Source: Komagataella phaffii GS115
Lineage: Eukaryota; Ascomycota; Pichiomycetes; Pichiales; Pichiaceae
DNA length: 64,000 bases
Assembly (NCBI RefSeq): GCF_000027005.1
Contig: NC_012964.1
Location: 2,330,164 to 2,394,163, forward strand
Direction of reading: 5' to 3'
The position numbers were made by a program, and so were the translations under genes. This document shows, piece by piece, positions 28,597 to 39,037 of this stretch. The notes under the pieces were generated by a model. That model did not search any database. It was not told the DNA's origin and was given only the letters and a program-made list of their open reading frames with translations. Every line of letters begins with the position of its first letter. The stretch's first letter is position 1.

Positions 28597-29907
28597 TTAA
28601 ATTTGTTTCTTATCTTCTGGATCTAAGCTTATATGCCAGCTTTTTAAATCGTCTCGTAGGTCAGCCAATCCTAGCAGTTTTGGTGTTCTGCGTCGCTTAT
28701 CGTGATCAAAATCATCGAGATCATTGAAAAGATCACTGTCATCAGGATCCGGCTCGTCCTCATCAAATTGTTGCATCTTGGTTATCCATTGGCTTCGAAC
28801 TTCTGAATCATGAGTGGGTCCATTCGGCGAATTTTCGTAGGAACCATGAAGAATATCAATAAACGCTACCCCATCTTCATTCCTTTTCCATCCTGTGCCG
28901 TTGTAGAAAATATCTTCAACGCACTCTGATGGAGTAAACTCGGGGTAGAAATCATCACCGATATTGAACCATGAGTATTGTAACGTCTTACTTACCAGAT
29001 AGTTCAATGTAGGATCTGTAAGTATGCTGCTCTTGTTTCGAGAATCTTGATTCTCCGACCCTTTGACATTGGTATGATCGGTCCGAAAATGTAACTGATC
29101 CCTTGCATCCCGTTTGGAATTAGTGGTACGATGCTTGGTCGGTGTCAGTGGTGAAGTCAATGCAGAATTGGGATTTGAGGTGGAGTTATTTTCGCCAAAA
29201 GAAGAATTTGTATCTTCGTCTATCACCTGATTCAATCCCTGAAAAATATGTGAGGTTTCCAGCTGAGGGACATTGAACTCTCTCTCGGGACTGCTGTCTA
29301 TGGAAGTCCTTGAAGCAGGAGACCCCACAGTATTTCTATAACTACTATATCCACTTGATGGCCCATTAGTCTTCTTATCATCCAAATGTTTCATTAGAAT
29401 TGAAATTTTGCATATGGAGTTAATTTTACTGTCTGCCAACAGATACCTATTCGTGGTCATCTCACTAAAATTGATATACTCAGTCAGGTTGACAGCAATC
29501 TTTCCCAACCTTACCTTCTGCAATTTCTTTGGATGTTTGTTTGAAGAAGATGTAGCCCTACTATCCTGGTCCTGATATTCAACGTACACTTTTAGCAAGA
29601 GCCATTTGTTCTCCATAAGGCCTGTCTTCTGGTCCTCACCTATTTTCAATATTATGTCATGGTTCTGATAGTTCCAAGTTACTTTGTTATTTTCTATTGG
29701 TTCCTTCTCTGTTTGTGATTGATACAATACATGTGTGCCCATTGATTTGCTTGTTTGTTCGTCATGCGAATTAGAATGGCTACCTTTGTTCCGTATCTGG
29801 ATCTTAACGTACACTTTTCCTGCTAATTGAGGAATATTTATTAGTTCAGATATTGCCATATACAGATGAAACCGATGCTTCCTCATATTATGCTTTAGTA
29901 CGTTCAT
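28597..29907 (-). CDS. NT-C2 (EEIG1/EHBP1-type) domain protein, YBL086C-like
   Basis: I read 436 residues starting at the ATG 29907. The frame is open a further 43 codons to a TTG at 30036, but that extension has no ATG and runs right up to the stop of the upstream YND1 gene. The N-terminus (KHRFHLYMAISELINIPQLAGKVYVKIQI, shortened here to its start KHRFHLYMAISELIN) opens a C2-like N-terminal domain of about 190 residues, as in EEIG1/FAM102 and yeast YBL086C; a WNYQNHDIILKIG strand and LGKIAVNLTEYINFSE are typical. The rest is Ser-rich and disordered, ending in an acidic stretch before a conserved-looking C-terminus with SWFNIGDDFYPEFTPSE. The molecular function is unknown; related C2 modules bind membranes. 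Confidence 0.65.
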   Translation of the reverse strand: MNVLKHNMRKHRFHLYMAISELINIPQLAGKVYVKIQIRNKGSHSNSHDEQTSKSMGTHVLYQSQTEKEPIENNKVTWNYQNHDIILKIGEDQKTGLMENKWLLLKVYVEYQDQDSRATSSSNKHPKKLQKVRLGKIAVNLTEYINFSEMTTNRYLLADSKINSICKISILMKHLDDKKTNGPSSGYSSYRNTVGSPASRTSIDSSPEREFNVPQLETSHIFQGLNQVIDEDTNSSFGENNSTSNPNSALTSPLTPTKHRTTNSKRDARDQLHFRTDHTNVKGSENQDSRNKSSILTDPTLNYLVSKTLQYSWFNIGDDFYPEFTPSECVEDIFYNGTGWKRNEDGVAFIDILHGSYENSPNGPTHDSEVRSQWITKMQQFDEDEPDPDDSDLFNDLDDFDHDKRRRTPKLLGLADLRDDLKSWHISLDPEDKKQI

Positions 29908-30032
29908 TAGGAACTGTCGGTTGATACCAGAGCAACAGAAGGCCCTTTGTTGGGGAACTGGAACTGCAAATAATACATATTGTGCGGTGCACGCTATACA
30001 AAGAAGTATATGTATCTGCTTTGGTGACAAAA

Positions 30033-32000
30033 TCAAGTAATCCTTAGATCTTCATCATCAGAGTCAATTATGAACTCCTCAGGACCAGCAGTATCATCCT
30101 GACCATCTTCTAAATCAAATAATTCAAATGAATCTCCTTCATTGAGGTTTGGGAGTTTTTTGTATCGAAATTGATTAATTCGTTCTTTGAGCCTATCAAC
30201 CAGTTTCCGGCGACGTTGTCTTCCCAGAAAAAAAAACAGAATTAAGAGGCCTATGGTCATAAACATCAACATTGAAGCTAAATAATTTCCTTTCGACCCT
30301 GGTTTACTAAATGAATTGTTCATTTGGTATTTTGGGCGAGTGAAACCATCTACTTCACCGCCATTCACAAATTGTCCTGAAGGATTATTATAACCAACTT
30401 TTACGTCAGAAGTGTCTATGCTTTCTGAAGAGGCATATAATAGAGCCCTTCCCAAGGTCCATGAAAACTCTAATCCGTTGATTTTTTCTGCTACTTGTAA
30501 ATGGGTGAAATTGCTTTCGACTAGCGATGAATCAACCTCAGGGAGTCCCAAACCTCGATGAAGGATATTCAGCAGATACGTCGATTTGAAGCATAATTCT
30601 GCAAGCTCATCATCCTTGAGATCGTATACTCTATTTTTGTCCTTGTTGTTCAATTTGTCCAGTTCTTTCCACGGCATGTTGCATATCTTCAGTGTTTCGG
30701 CAGCAAAGGTCTCATACGAATACGCATTACCATATGACATCAAATCCTTGCTTTTTTTGATTTGCAGAATATTGGAAATAGCATCCCAGTAACCTGACAC
30801 ACCAACAAACTTATTCACGTCAAAATCTATTGCTGGCAAGGATGAATTGGTAAGAAGACACCCTTCACCCTCGCAATCTACCAGTTGCGAAACTTGATTA
30901 TAACATTCGGTATAGTTTCCAGAACCACTAACATTATGACTTTTCGAATGATATCCATTAGGAAAGCAAGCATCTGTATCTGCATCTAAATTTTCAAGAT
31001 ACTTTTCATGAGCCTCGAACATCCCGTAGCCTAAGAATGATGTACTAGAGACCGTGTAATTTAGGTCAGTTTTTTGACTGCCAGTAGTGGCCAGATTCAC
31101 AGAAAACAGTTGATCTTTGTGAAGGCTGCTTTCTGTCGAGTTAGGCTCAAAAGCTATCTGTGTAGACGCCCCTCCCATATCCAAAACGCCGTACGAAGAG
31201 TGGCCCTTCCCATGGTCATGTAGCTCAGGGTTATTGAAAGATCCCATCAAGTAATTGGTAGATAACCATGCATAAAGACCTTCTACATCACCATCGATGA
31301 CGTTGAAATGTGACTGGCAGTCTGGAATAAAGAAACCTGACTTTTGAACATGTGCGCATGCATATTGCAAGATTTCCTCTCTCTTCTCAGTTTCCACAAG
31401 TCTCATTCCTGCAGTTGCATGCAAAAAGATAGGAGTCCTGAAATGTTCTGACTTTGGTATTACTTCAGAAATTCTAGTTAGAAGTTTGTCAATATGTTCA
31501 CTGACTTTCTCGGGAGATTCAGCATAAGTCGCTATACCAGGCTTTATTTTCTTATTCCACTTACTTTTCGTTACTATTGTCGGCAGTCTACGCTGAAGAA
31601 CAGGGGGGTTATCCCCGTGTTGGTCTGTGGGCTCCTTCGATTCGGAATCTGAATCGGAATCTGAGTCTGAGTCTGAATCTGAATTGGCATCTGAGTTTGA
31701 ATCCGAACCTGAATCTGAACTTGCTGTCAAACCGGTCTCAGACTTAGAATCCTCGTCGGAAAACTCTTGTTCAGTTTGTTCTATAGGAGTATCTTCTTGT
31801 TGTTTATCTTCGTAATCCATTCTCTTGTTCATTCCTAGGTGATTGTCTTTTATATATTGGTAACTAGGCCAACCATAAATGTATGCTCTTGAGCCTCTCG
31901 AACCAGCGTCAATCACAACTATGTAGTCATTCAGGGTTCCGTTGGTTGATATAGGTGCCCTGAGATCCTTTGCGGGCTTATGCTTATTGAGAGCCACCAT
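30033..32000 (-). CDS. YND1: Golgi apyrase (GDA1/CD39 family nucleoside diphosphatase)
   Basis: The protein is 655 residues from the ATG at 32000; the frame extends to a TTG at 32090. It is a membrane-anchored Golgi apyrase that hydrolyses nucleoside di- and triphosphates left by glycosylation so that nucleotide-sugar antiport can continue. Apyrase conserved regions are visible in order: DAGSRGSRAYIYGWP, LHATAGMRLV, VIDGDVEGLYAWL and LDMGGASTQIAFEP. A single transmembrane helix (MLMFMTIGLLILFFFLG) lies near the C-terminus, followed by an acidic cytosolic tail. This topology is that of Ynd1 rather than Gda1. An insertion between the first two regions is a Ser-Asp repeat. Only 125 bases separate it from the NT-C2 gene start. 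Confidence 0.88.
   Translation of the reverse strand: MVALNKHKPAKDLRAPISTNGTLNDYIVVIDAGSRGSRAYIYGWPSYQYIKDNHLGMNKRMDYEDKQQEDTPIEQTEQEFSDEDSKSETGLTASSDSGSDSNSDANSDSDSDSDSDSDSESKEPTDQHGDNPPVLQRRLPTIVTKSKWNKKIKPGIATYAESPEKVSEHIDKLLTRISEVIPKSEHFRTPIFLHATAGMRLVETEKREEILQYACAHVQKSGFFIPDCQSHFNVIDGDVEGLYAWLSTNYLMGSFNNPELHDHGKGHSSYGVLDMGGASTQIAFEPNSTESSLHKDQLFSVNLATTGSQKTDLNYTVSSTSFLGYGMFEAHEKYLENLDADTDACFPNGYHSKSHNVSGSGNYTECYNQVSQLVDCEGEGCLLTNSSLPAIDFDVNKFVGVSGYWDAISNILQIKKSKDLMSYGNAYSYETFAAETLKICNMPWKELDKLNNKDKNRVYDLKDDELAELCFKSTYLLNILHRGLGLPEVDSSLVESNFTHLQVAEKINGLEFSWTLGRALLYASSESIDTSDVKVGYNNPSGQFVNGGEVDGFTRPKYQMNNSFSKPGSKGNYLASMLMFMTIGLLILFFFLGRQRRRKLVDRLKERINQFRYKKLPNLNEGDSFELFDLEDGQDDTAGPEEFIIDSDDEDLRIT
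31634..31722 (-). repeat. Ser-Asp/Glu coding repeat inside YND1
   Basis: A hexanucleotide-like repeat of TCNGAN codons on the minus strand encodes alternating Ser and Asp/Glu (SDSDSDSDSDSDSES core), between apyrase regions 1 and 2. Confidence 0.85.
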
Positions 32001-32292
32001 TTGGTGATAATCTTGACAAAGTAGTAGGAAGGACGTTGACTGACTGCGTGAGCTACCCAACAACGCAGAAGAAACACTTCGCGTGCCCAATGATTATGTA
32101 ATGTAATTTAACCCTATCGATCTATTTAAAGAGAGACCACAGACTCTAGCAATTATTTACCGCAACAAACAAGACTGAAGGTCAAGGTGCAATGAGTACT
32201 ATTGTGACTATGATATACTTGCTCCTACTCTTTCTCAAATCCTTCGCCTCAAAAAATAGAAGAAACCAACGAAAATGGAACAAAAAATTCAA

Positions 32293-32847
32293 TTACATGA
32301 TAACACAACTTTCTCCACCTTCTGTAGAACTCTTGGAGTCCTCCGTGCTCTCAATGCCTTGAATCAACCGCTGAAAACATTCATCAACGTTCTCGTTCAA
32401 TCTAGCCGAACATTCTACGAAAGAACAGTTAAATTCCTTAGCCAGATTCTGGCCTTCTTCTATTGTAACTTGACGCTGTGAATAAAGATCAGATTTGTTT
32501 CCAACTACAACCAATGGAATTTCTTCTGTTCCCACAGAGTCCAAGATTTTATCTCTCATAATTTTCAGCAAATCAAACGAAGACCGAGATGTTATTGAAT
32601 AGACCAGCAAGTATCCATGCACTCCAATGAGATACTTTTGATTCATTAAAGAAAATTCATCCTGACCAGCTGTATCTAAAATTTCTATCAAGTACTCTTG
32701 TCCTTTGATAACGACCTTCTTCTGAAACTGGTTTTCAATGGTAGGATAATAACTCTCAACAAAGTGATTCTCCACATATTGCACCGTCAATGAGGATTTT
32801 CCTACTGAACGGGAGCCAAAGACGGCGATCTTTCGAGCCTTTGCCAT
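32293..32847 (-). CDS. RHB1: Rheb-family small GTPase
   Basis: The 184-residue Ras-like protein is the Rheb homologue. In fungi Rhb1 regulates arginine and lysine uptake and, in fission yeast and Candida, TOR signalling. The P-loop is GSRSVGKS, with Arg at the position that is Gly in Ras, a Rheb feature. Other GTPase motifs are the effector loop YYPTIENQF, DTAGQDEF and NKSD with ECSA. The C-terminus ends CVIM, a CaaX box for farnesylation and membrane attachment. It is divergent from HOS2, with about 430 bases between the starts. Confidence 0.93.
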   Translation of the reverse strand: MAKARKIAVFGSRSVGKSSLTVQYVENHFVESYYPTIENQFQKKVVIKGQEYLIEILDTAGQDEFSLMNQKYLIGVHGYLLVYSITSRSSFDLLKIMRDKILDSVGTEEIPLVVVGNKSDLYSQRQVTIEEGQNLAKEFNCSFVECSARLNENVDECFQRLIQGIESTEDSKSSTEGGESCVIM

Positions 32848-33280
32848 CCTTCTGATGTTGATCTTCTGAGTAGCTTCCTCCTCGATTCAGCTTGGGGTAA
32901 GTCACTGATTAAGGAAGAAGTAAAGAAGTATCAGATATCAGTTTCATTTAATGTTTAATGCACGACCATCAATTATTTTGCCAGACAAATTACAATCGCA
33001 CTGCGATGAGATTTCGAAAGGTGCAAAATCTTACTAAACACGGGCATAGAGATTCATAACTTCTGAACAATTACCACATCCAAGAGCTGTGTTCATTTTA
33101 TCTTTACCTCTACCCAGTTAACCCGTTCCTGTCGGCTAGTTGTATTATTGGTCGTGCGTTGACTAATTTTAGTCGCTTCTCTATAAACTGGTCTTTTATA
33201 CTTCTTACTTTGTGCATAACCTAGTCTAGACATTTTTCCTCTCTTCAGTTGTCCATTCTTTGTGTTTGTTGCCTATTCTA
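32848..33280. promoter_or_regulatory. Divergent promoter region RHB1 / HOS2
   Basis: About 430 bases, AT-rich, without a supportable gene. It must hold the promoters of both flanking divergent genes. Confidence 0.5.
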
Positions 33281-34669
33281 ATGGTTCATACGTGGTCTGA
33301 TGAGTCATCTATCCAATTAGATGGCAAATCAGTTCTAAACGCACCACTGTATGAAACTAATTACGGAAATACCTATAAATCGAATGTCTCCTATCACTTC
33401 AATCCAAACGTCTCCAAATATCATTATGGGGTACGACACCCAATGAAACCGTTCCGGTTACTATTGACTGATCATTTGGTCATTTCTTACAAGCTGTATG
33501 AACAGATGGATCTGTATCAGCCAAGAAGTGCCACTGAGGATGAACTAAAGCAGTTTCATTCTGATGACTATATTACATTCCTGAAGAATGTCACACCGGA
33601 GAACAGTAACAAGTTCATTCAAGATCTTCGTAAGTTTAATATTGGAGACGACTGTCCAGTCTTTGAGGGCATATTTGACTATTCATCCTACTATGCAGGC
33701 GCATCGTTAGATGCGTCTAGGAAGTTAATCAATGGGCAATCCGACATTGCCATTAACTGGTCAGGAGGCTTACATCATGCCAAGAAATCAGAGCCCAGTG
33801 GATTCTGTTATGTTAATGATATTGTGCTATCCATTTTGAACCTCCTCAGAGTGCATCCAAGAGTTTTGTATATAGATATTGACATTCATCATGGAGACGG
33901 GGTCCAAGAAGCTTTCTACCTCTCAGATAGAGTCATGACAGTTTCCTTTCACCAATATAACGGTCAGTTTTTTCCTGGGACTGGTAATTACGATGAGACG
34001 GGGCTTGGAGTTGGGAAACACTTTGCCCTCAATGTTCCACTTAGAGATGGTATTGACGATGAGAACTATGTCAGACTTTTCAAGTCTGTCATGGAGCCAT
34101 TAATAAGATCCTTCCAACCCACGTGTATAGTACAACAATGTGGTGCCGATTCTTTGGGGTGTGATCGATTGGGTGGATTTAATTTGAATATCAGAGCTCA
34201 TGGTGAGTGTGTGAATTTCATCAAGTCGTTCGGAATCCCTCTCCTAGTTTTAGGTGGAGGAGGATACACTCCTAGAAATGTCAGTCGTCTCTGGTGTTAT
34301 GAGACGAGCATCATGACCAATACGAAATTAGCTTCAAAGCTTCCGGAGGAATTGCCTTTTAGGAATTTCTTCGAACCGGATTACTCACTGCATCCTAACC
34401 TGGGTGATCGAATTGAAAACAAAAACACAAGAAAATACCTGGAAAGTGTACGAATCAGAGTAATGGAACAACTACGTTACCTTAATGGTGCCCCAAGCGT
34501 TGCCATGCAGGAAATACCTCCGGATATCCAAGGCATAGACACTACTGATGAGGAAGAGGCGCTGATAAAACAGTTGAATAAAGAAAGTGAATTGGATGCA
34601 TTGCTAGAAGAGGATAGGTACTGGCTTAACGAGAAAGAAAATGCTAGAGTTGGAGAACTTAGAGATTAA
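33281..34669 (+). CDS. HOS2: Class I histone deacetylase, Hos2 type
   Basis: The 462-residue zinc-dependent deacetylase resembles Hos2, the catalytic subunit of the Set3 complex that deacetylates histones H3 and H4 in coding regions. The first ATG is 33281; the frame extends seven codons to a TTG. The N-terminal [20 protein letters not shown] and [20 protein letters not shown] match Hos2 more closely than Rpd3. Zinc and charge-relay residues are present in [17 protein letters not shown] and in [16 protein letters not shown], with [15 protein letters not shown] and its glycine-rich loop after them. The tail is acidic and short, unlike the long tail of Rpd3. Confidence 0.9.
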   Translation: MVHTWSDESSIQLDGKSVLNAPLYETNYGNTYKSNVSYHFNPNVSKYHYGVRHPMKPFRLLLTDHLVISYKLYEQMDLYQPRSATEDELKQFHSDDYITFLKNVTPENSNKFIQDLRKFNIGDDCPVFEGIFDYSSYYAGASLDASRKLINGQSDIAINWSGGLHHAKKSEPSGFCYVNDIVLSILNLLRVHPRVLYIDIDIHHGDGVQEAFYLSDRVMTVSFHQYNGQFFPGTGNYDETGLGVGKHFALNVPLRDGIDDENYVRLFKSVMEPLIRSFQPTCIVQQCGADSLGCDRLGGFNLNIRAHGECVNFIKSFGIPLLVLGGGGYTPRNVSRLWCYETSIMTNTKLASKLPEELPFRNFFEPDYSLHPNLGDRIENKNTRKYLESVRIRVMEQLRYLNGAPSVAMQEIPPDIQGIDTTDEEEALIKQLNKESELDALLEEDRYWLNEKENARVGELRD

Positions 34670-35002
34670 TTAAATCCCTGTATTAATATTGTCATTATGT
34701 ATTTTATGTATTTAGGCGAATGGAACATGTTATCGTCATCTTCTCTCCTAGAAAAGGTCTTCCTTCCAATGTACCTTTAATGTAAAGTCACCATAGTTTT
34801 CTGAATTCTTTCGAAGTTAATTTTCAGCCTCCTGTTCCAAGTTTCCTTAAGGCATCAAAATATAGTCCACAACGTCTATGCGCTTACCCTCTGCACAATT
34901 TTATCAAGATAGAAAAGAGGAAACAATTCCAATACCCCTCAACTATGTGTGCATATAGGAATAATTGCTATTTAAGGTGGCTGCATTATTTAGCAATGTT
35001 GA
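34670..35002. other. Convergent intergenic region HOS2 / JEM1
   Basis: About 330 bases, AT-rich, with no gene seen. It should contain both 3' ends and polyadenylation signals. Confidence 0.5.
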
Positions 35003-36880
35003 TCATCTATGTCCTTTATTGAATCCGCCAAAATTAAACCCTCCAAACTGGAATCCTTGCTGATGAAACACATTCGGATTGTAATAATGATGTTGTTGGT
35101 GCTGTTGATGCTGTTGATGCTGGCTGTGAGAAGCCGCAGGGTCGTTTGGATCTTCTCCGTACTTATCATATTTCTCTCTTGCTTTCTCGTTAGAAAGAAC
35201 TTCGTATGCATTGTTAATTTCAGCCATCTTATCCTCAAGTTCATGACTTTCCAGATCTCCCTTGTACTTGTCTGGATGGAATTCCTTGATCTTTCTTCTA
35301 AATGCTTTCTTTATTGTCTTCTCATCGGCATCCCTGGAAACATCCAGAATTTTATAGTAGTCATTCTTGGGAGTTACTTTCTGCTGAGGAGGTTGGCGGA
35401 ACTGTTGCTGTTGCTGCTGTTGCTGCTGTCTCTGCTGTTGAATCACTTTTTCTACCCGACTGTATCTTTGCTTCCAAAGATGAGTCTTCTTGGTGACCTT
35501 AGAGTATCTATTTAGGATCTCATACGCTTGTCGTATATTAGAGTCCGTATTTGTCGAGATCAAGTAGTCCAGCTTAGGAATTTCACAAGCCAGAGGTCTT
35601 GGTGTCTTGTCCTGGCAGATTTTCATCAACAACTTTTTGTGCCTGGCAAAATTATTTGATTGAGCCATGCTTTCCACTAAAACTCGCTCCAAATTGTTTT
35701 TTAACAAATTTTGCTTCAAGAGTTCTCCGTCTTCTTTAAACTTGAAATCTTTGGAAAAGTCATATCCCAATTTGAGAAGAAAATCAAAATTGTTAAGTCC
35801 CAATCCCTTCTTCTCGTAACCCAATTGTGCAATTTGTTTCGGTTTTAGCTTTATCAACTTTTCGGGATTCAAGAGGAACTCATAAAGTGAAATCCACTCT
35901 TTTGAGCTTAACTGACTTTCAGTAATGGAAGTACCTTCGTCCTCTGAATCGACGGCAGAAATATATAGCAATGCCTTGTCAAATAACTCAAAGGCATGGG
36001 CTAGTTTGACGTTGACTTTAGTATATAATTGTGCTGCTTTGTAATCATTATCAATCCTTAAACATTTCTGTAACATTTTAGAAGCCTGAGAAAAATTAGA
36101 TTTTCCAAACAGCCGTAACTTGTAAAGATTAATTAAAACATCCAAATCGTCTTCCCCTTTGAACAGTTTTTTTAATTTTGGGTTGAAGATCTTAAGTTCC
36201 CTTGGGGAGGATGAGTACTTTCCATTTTGAGCTAGAGCCACGTAATCTTCTAAAAGCATGTCCAATTTGGATTGGTAAGGAATGTCCTGCAAGTTGATGA
36301 CGCAGTATATCCTCAAATACCTGATCTCGTCACAAAGTGGACTGATCTCTCTAAGCTTACTCAATGTAGCGACGCTGTCTTTGAAGTTTTTCTTTACTAC
36401 GGTTTTTTCAGCCTGACTAACCAAATGATTGAAATTATTCTTCTGATCGAAGACTGCAGAATCCAGTTGAGCTGAGCCAAGTATTTCCTCTAAATCTTTG
36501 AACTTGGCCTGTTTGATATACGACTCTACCATTTTATCCCTGCATGCTTTTCTTGATGGGCCATACTCTAAGCATTTCCGAAACATTTCGGAAGAGCTAA
36601 TCTCTTTTGTAAATGACAGATCGATAAGTCCTTTGGTGTAGTAAAGGTTGGATAGCATACTATCAATCTCGTTGCTCTCATTCGGATCATTTACATGATG
36701 TCTGTAAATCAGAAGTTCGTCCAGGAGATTATCATATTCTTTGGAGATTGATGATGTAGGCCCGAACTGAGAGAACTGTTGGGACAATGAGTCAATTTTT
36801 TGGGAAAATGATTGAATGCTAGAAGCATGGACAGCTTGATTCAATGCTACAGCTATGAAAAAGAGATAGTTCAGCCTCAT
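35003..36880 (-). CDS. JEM1: ER J-domain protein Jem1
   Basis: The protein is 626 residues from the ATG at 36880, which opens a signal peptide (MRLNYLFFIAVALNQAVHAS); the frame extends 52 codons further to a TTG that would hide it. Jem1 is an ER-lumen or membrane-associated DnaJ partner of Kar2/BiP acting in nuclear fusion and ER-associated degradation. A TPR-like helical region fills most of the length. The J domain starts at about residue 508 (DYYKILDVSRD) with HPD in KEFHPDKYK. Before it is a glutamine run (about nine Gln) and after it a His/Gln repeat and a Gly/Phe-rich tail. There is no ER-retention signal (it ends KGHR). Confidence 0.85.
   Translation of the reverse strand: MRLNYLFFIAVALNQAVHASSIQSFSQKIDSLSQQFSQFGPTSSISKEYDNLLDELLIYRHHVNDPNESNEIDSMLSNLYYTKGLIDLSFTKEISSSEMFRKCLEYGPSRKACRDKMVESYIKQAKFKDLEEILGSAQLDSAVFDQKNNFNHLVSQAEKTVVKKNFKDSVATLSKLREISPLCDEIRYLRIYCVINLQDIPYQSKLDMLLEDYVALAQNGKYSSSPRELKIFNPKLKKLFKGEDDLDVLINLYKLRLFGKSNFSQASKMLQKCLRIDNDYKAAQLYTKVNVKLAHAFELFDKALLYISAVDSEDEGTSITESQLSSKEWISLYEFLLNPEKLIKLKPKQIAQLGYEKKGLGLNNFDFLLKLGYDFSKDFKFKEDGELLKQNLLKNNLERVLVESMAQSNNFARHKKLLMKICQDKTPRPLACEIPKLDYLISTNTDSNIRQAYEILNRYSKVTKKTHLWKQRYSRVEKVIQQQRQQQQQQQQQFRQPPQQKVTPKNDYYKILDVSRDADEKTIKKAFRRKIKEFHPDKYKGDLESHELEDKMAEINNAYEVLSNEKAREKYDKYGEDPNDPAASHSQHQQHQQHQQHHYYNPNVFHQQGFQFGGFNFGGFNKGHR
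35087..35122 (-). repeat. His-Gln repeat in the Jem1 tail
   Basis: Tandem codons for Gln-His-Gln on the minus strand (QHQQHQQHQQHH) just after the J domain. Confidence 0.8.
35401..35443 (-). repeat. Glutamine-coding trinucleotide run in JEM1
   Basis: CAG/CAA repeat on the minus strand encoding QQQRQQQQQQQQQ just before the J domain; such tracts vary in length between strains. Confidence 0.85.
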
Positions 36881-37111
36881 TATTGAAGAATGGTGCGTTC
36901 CGCTGCCAATAGTAGTGAAATAGTTCAGGACACGGTAGATAATATGGAGGTGCTTACCAAATAGAATGTTCGAGATAATCTTGGGTAACAATAAGTGCTT
37001 AGGATTATACGAAAATAAAGGAATACACGAAGCCAATCATGTTATATTAGTAATTAAGGTTATATTAAATTTAGTGGTGAGTTCAGTACGTGACAAAGCA
37101 ATAAAAAACTG

Positions 37112-39037
37112 CTAACTGGCATCTTTGTAAGATTCGTCAGATTCAGCACTGCCATTATCGGAAGACATTTCAGCCTTAGGAGAGCATGCCGTTGAGGCTT
37201 CAACTTCTTCATCATTCTTTCCATCTGGCAGTTGGTGCTCCTGGCCTAGGTTCAATTGACTTATCGTATCGTTTTTGAAAAGATTCTCTTCTTGTTGAAC
37301 CCTATCTAGAACCTGCTTAGGATATTCTTTCATGGTTGTAGTGGGGGGTATGACGCTAGACTTTAGATTTCCATCTACCTTTTGCAGATCCTCTGTTCCA
37401 ATGAGGGCTTGCTTCCGGTTCAGATCAACACCATGATTCTCAGAGTCCGTATTAGAATCGACAGACAAAGCCTCCTTAAATACATTCTGAATCTCAAGCG
37501 AGACTTTTAGCGCACTTGAACTATCATTTGTCTTGGTTACAGGTCCATACGATTCCAGCAGCGGAAGTGAACTATTTCCTCTATTGTTATCAACATGGTC
37601 CCAGGTGCCTATCCTTGCCCAGAAAATCTTGGCCCGCAACTTGTTTATCTCACACCAAGCTTTGACATACACATCTTCCCGAGAAAATATCCAAATTTTC
37701 GTCTTGTCTGAATCATTAATAATCCTCAGTAGTGCAAACAACTCGCAGATAGTTCGGATCCGTGACACGCAAAAAGTGCAAAGGGAATATTGATACAAGT
37801 GCGCTGGGGCAATACTTTGCGGAAGTATTATGGAAGATGCAGATGCTGGTTTGCTTTTAGATCTCCTCTGTATCTTGAGGGTATATAGCCTAGCATGCTC
37901 AAGTATATCATTTCGTGACTCTCCGCATATAGCGCATTCCTCCATTGTGGCTACAGGAGGAGAATCGCTGGGATATGAAAAAAGCTTTGTCTCTGTATCT
38001 GTGTTTCTTTGGTGGCCAAGTTTCCAGGCTTCATTTATTCCACTAATAGGTTCAATCACAACTCTTCCTTCCACTATAGCGCTGAGGAATGGCTTACGGT
38101 TAAAGTAACTGACGCCAGGTGCAAGATCCAGTCTTAGTGCCGGTTCAATGTCTTCCAGCATCAGTTTTTTAAACAATGCAAGTTCTTTAATTGCGGCGTA
38201 ATCGAAGGACTTCACAGCTCTACCCTGTAGAAATGTGACAAATCGCTTGAAATCCTGAAACCCCTCTTGGTCCAGCCTCAAAGAATTATAAATTGGCGAA
38301 AAAATGTATTTGCCGTTGTAATTTTCCAAATCTGGAGATCCAAAAATGTCTGCTGAATTGGAGCTTGGGAGGTCACCAGAATTGATATTTTTCTCTGAAT
38401 CCTTTTGCCCTATCTCTGATTGCGAACTTATAGGATAAGAGGTACCGTTATAGTCTTCCTGAGCAGACTGTAATGGTGAGGCAAAACTGTTGTCCTGCGT
38501 CAAAGTTGGCGTAGCTGTCTTTGCTCTGCCTATTCTTTCGTTTTCCATGTTTTCTATTATGTGCTTTAAAGTTGTCAATTCTTCACTTAAAGATTCTATC
38601 ATATCATCTTTCTCTTTTATGGTAAGAACTAATCGTCTATTCTGAATTTGGGTAGAGTGGGTCTCTTTTCGGGCGTCACTGACCATGGTATTGGCCTCAT
38701 CAAATAGTGATGCACTAAGCTCCTCAATTTCATGTCGTAACTTGACGCATTCTTCCTCAGCGTCCTGCTTCAATTTAAAAGCTGCTTGCAATTCGATGTT
38801 AGTCGACTTCGCATTATCTTCCAAACCTTTAACGCGCTCTTTCAATTGGTCTCTTTCAACCTTGACAGATTCCAATCCATCAACTTTAGACTTATTGAAT
38901 TCGAGATTCTTGCGTAAATCTAGCAACTCAGTCTCCAAATTGAAATTTCTAGTCATAGCGCTAACTAGCTTTTCTGAAAGAAGATCCATCTCCGGAGACG
39001 TCCTCGCCAAGTTTTTCGAATTATCTGTATTAGGCAT
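37112..39037 (-). CDS. SEC2: Rab guanine-nucleotide exchange factor Sec2
   Basis: The 641-residue protein is Sec2, the exchange factor that activates the Rab GTPase Sec4 on secretory vesicles for exocytosis. An N-terminal coiled coil covers about residues 15-165. Inside it IEELSASLFDEANTMVSDA (105-123) is the Sec4-contacting signature of Sec2/Rabin8. The middle contains a conserved C-terminal region with two Cys pairs, ECAICGES and LCTFCVSRI, and the tail is Ser/Glu-rich and disordered. Length is a little less than the yeast protein (759). It is followed by JEM1 on the same strand. Confidence 0.9.
   Translation of the reverse strand: MPNTDNSKNLARTSPEMDLLSEKLVSAMTRNFNLETELLDLRKNLEFNKSKVDGLESVKVERDQLKERVKGLEDNAKSTNIELQAAFKLKQDAEEECVKLRHEIEELSASLFDEANTMVSDARKETHSTQIQNRRLVLTIKEKDDMIESLSEELTTLKHIIENMENERIGRAKTATPTLTQDNSFASPLQSAQEDYNGTSYPISSQSEIGQKDSEKNINSGDLPSSNSADIFGSPDLENYNGKYIFSPIYNSLRLDQEGFQDFKRFVTFLQGRAVKSFDYAAIKELALFKKLMLEDIEPALRLDLAPGVSYFNRKPFLSAIVEGRVVIEPISGINEAWKLGHQRNTDTETKLFSYPSDSPPVATMEECAICGESRNDILEHARLYTLKIQRRSKSKPASASSIILPQSIAPAHLYQYSLCTFCVSRIRTICELFALLRIINDSDKTKIWIFSREDVYVKAWCEINKLRAKIFWARIGTWDHVDNNRGNSSLPLLESYGPVTKTNDSSSALKVSLEIQNVFKEALSVDSNTDSENHGVDLNRKQALIGTEDLQKVDGNLKSSVIPPTTTMKEYPKQVLDRVQQEENLFKNDTISQLNLGQEHQLPDGKNDEEVEASTACSPKAEMSSDNGSAESDESYKDAS

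Noticed and set aside
31627..31815. Plus-strand frame rich in Ser and Glu
   Set aside because: It is the antisense shadow of the Ser-Asp repeat in YND1.
32192..32362. ATG frame of about 55 residues with a hydrophobic start, upstream and antisense to RHB1
   Set aside because: It overlaps the 3' end of RHB1 on the opposite strand and the tail is the mirror of RHB1 codons; no family resemblance.
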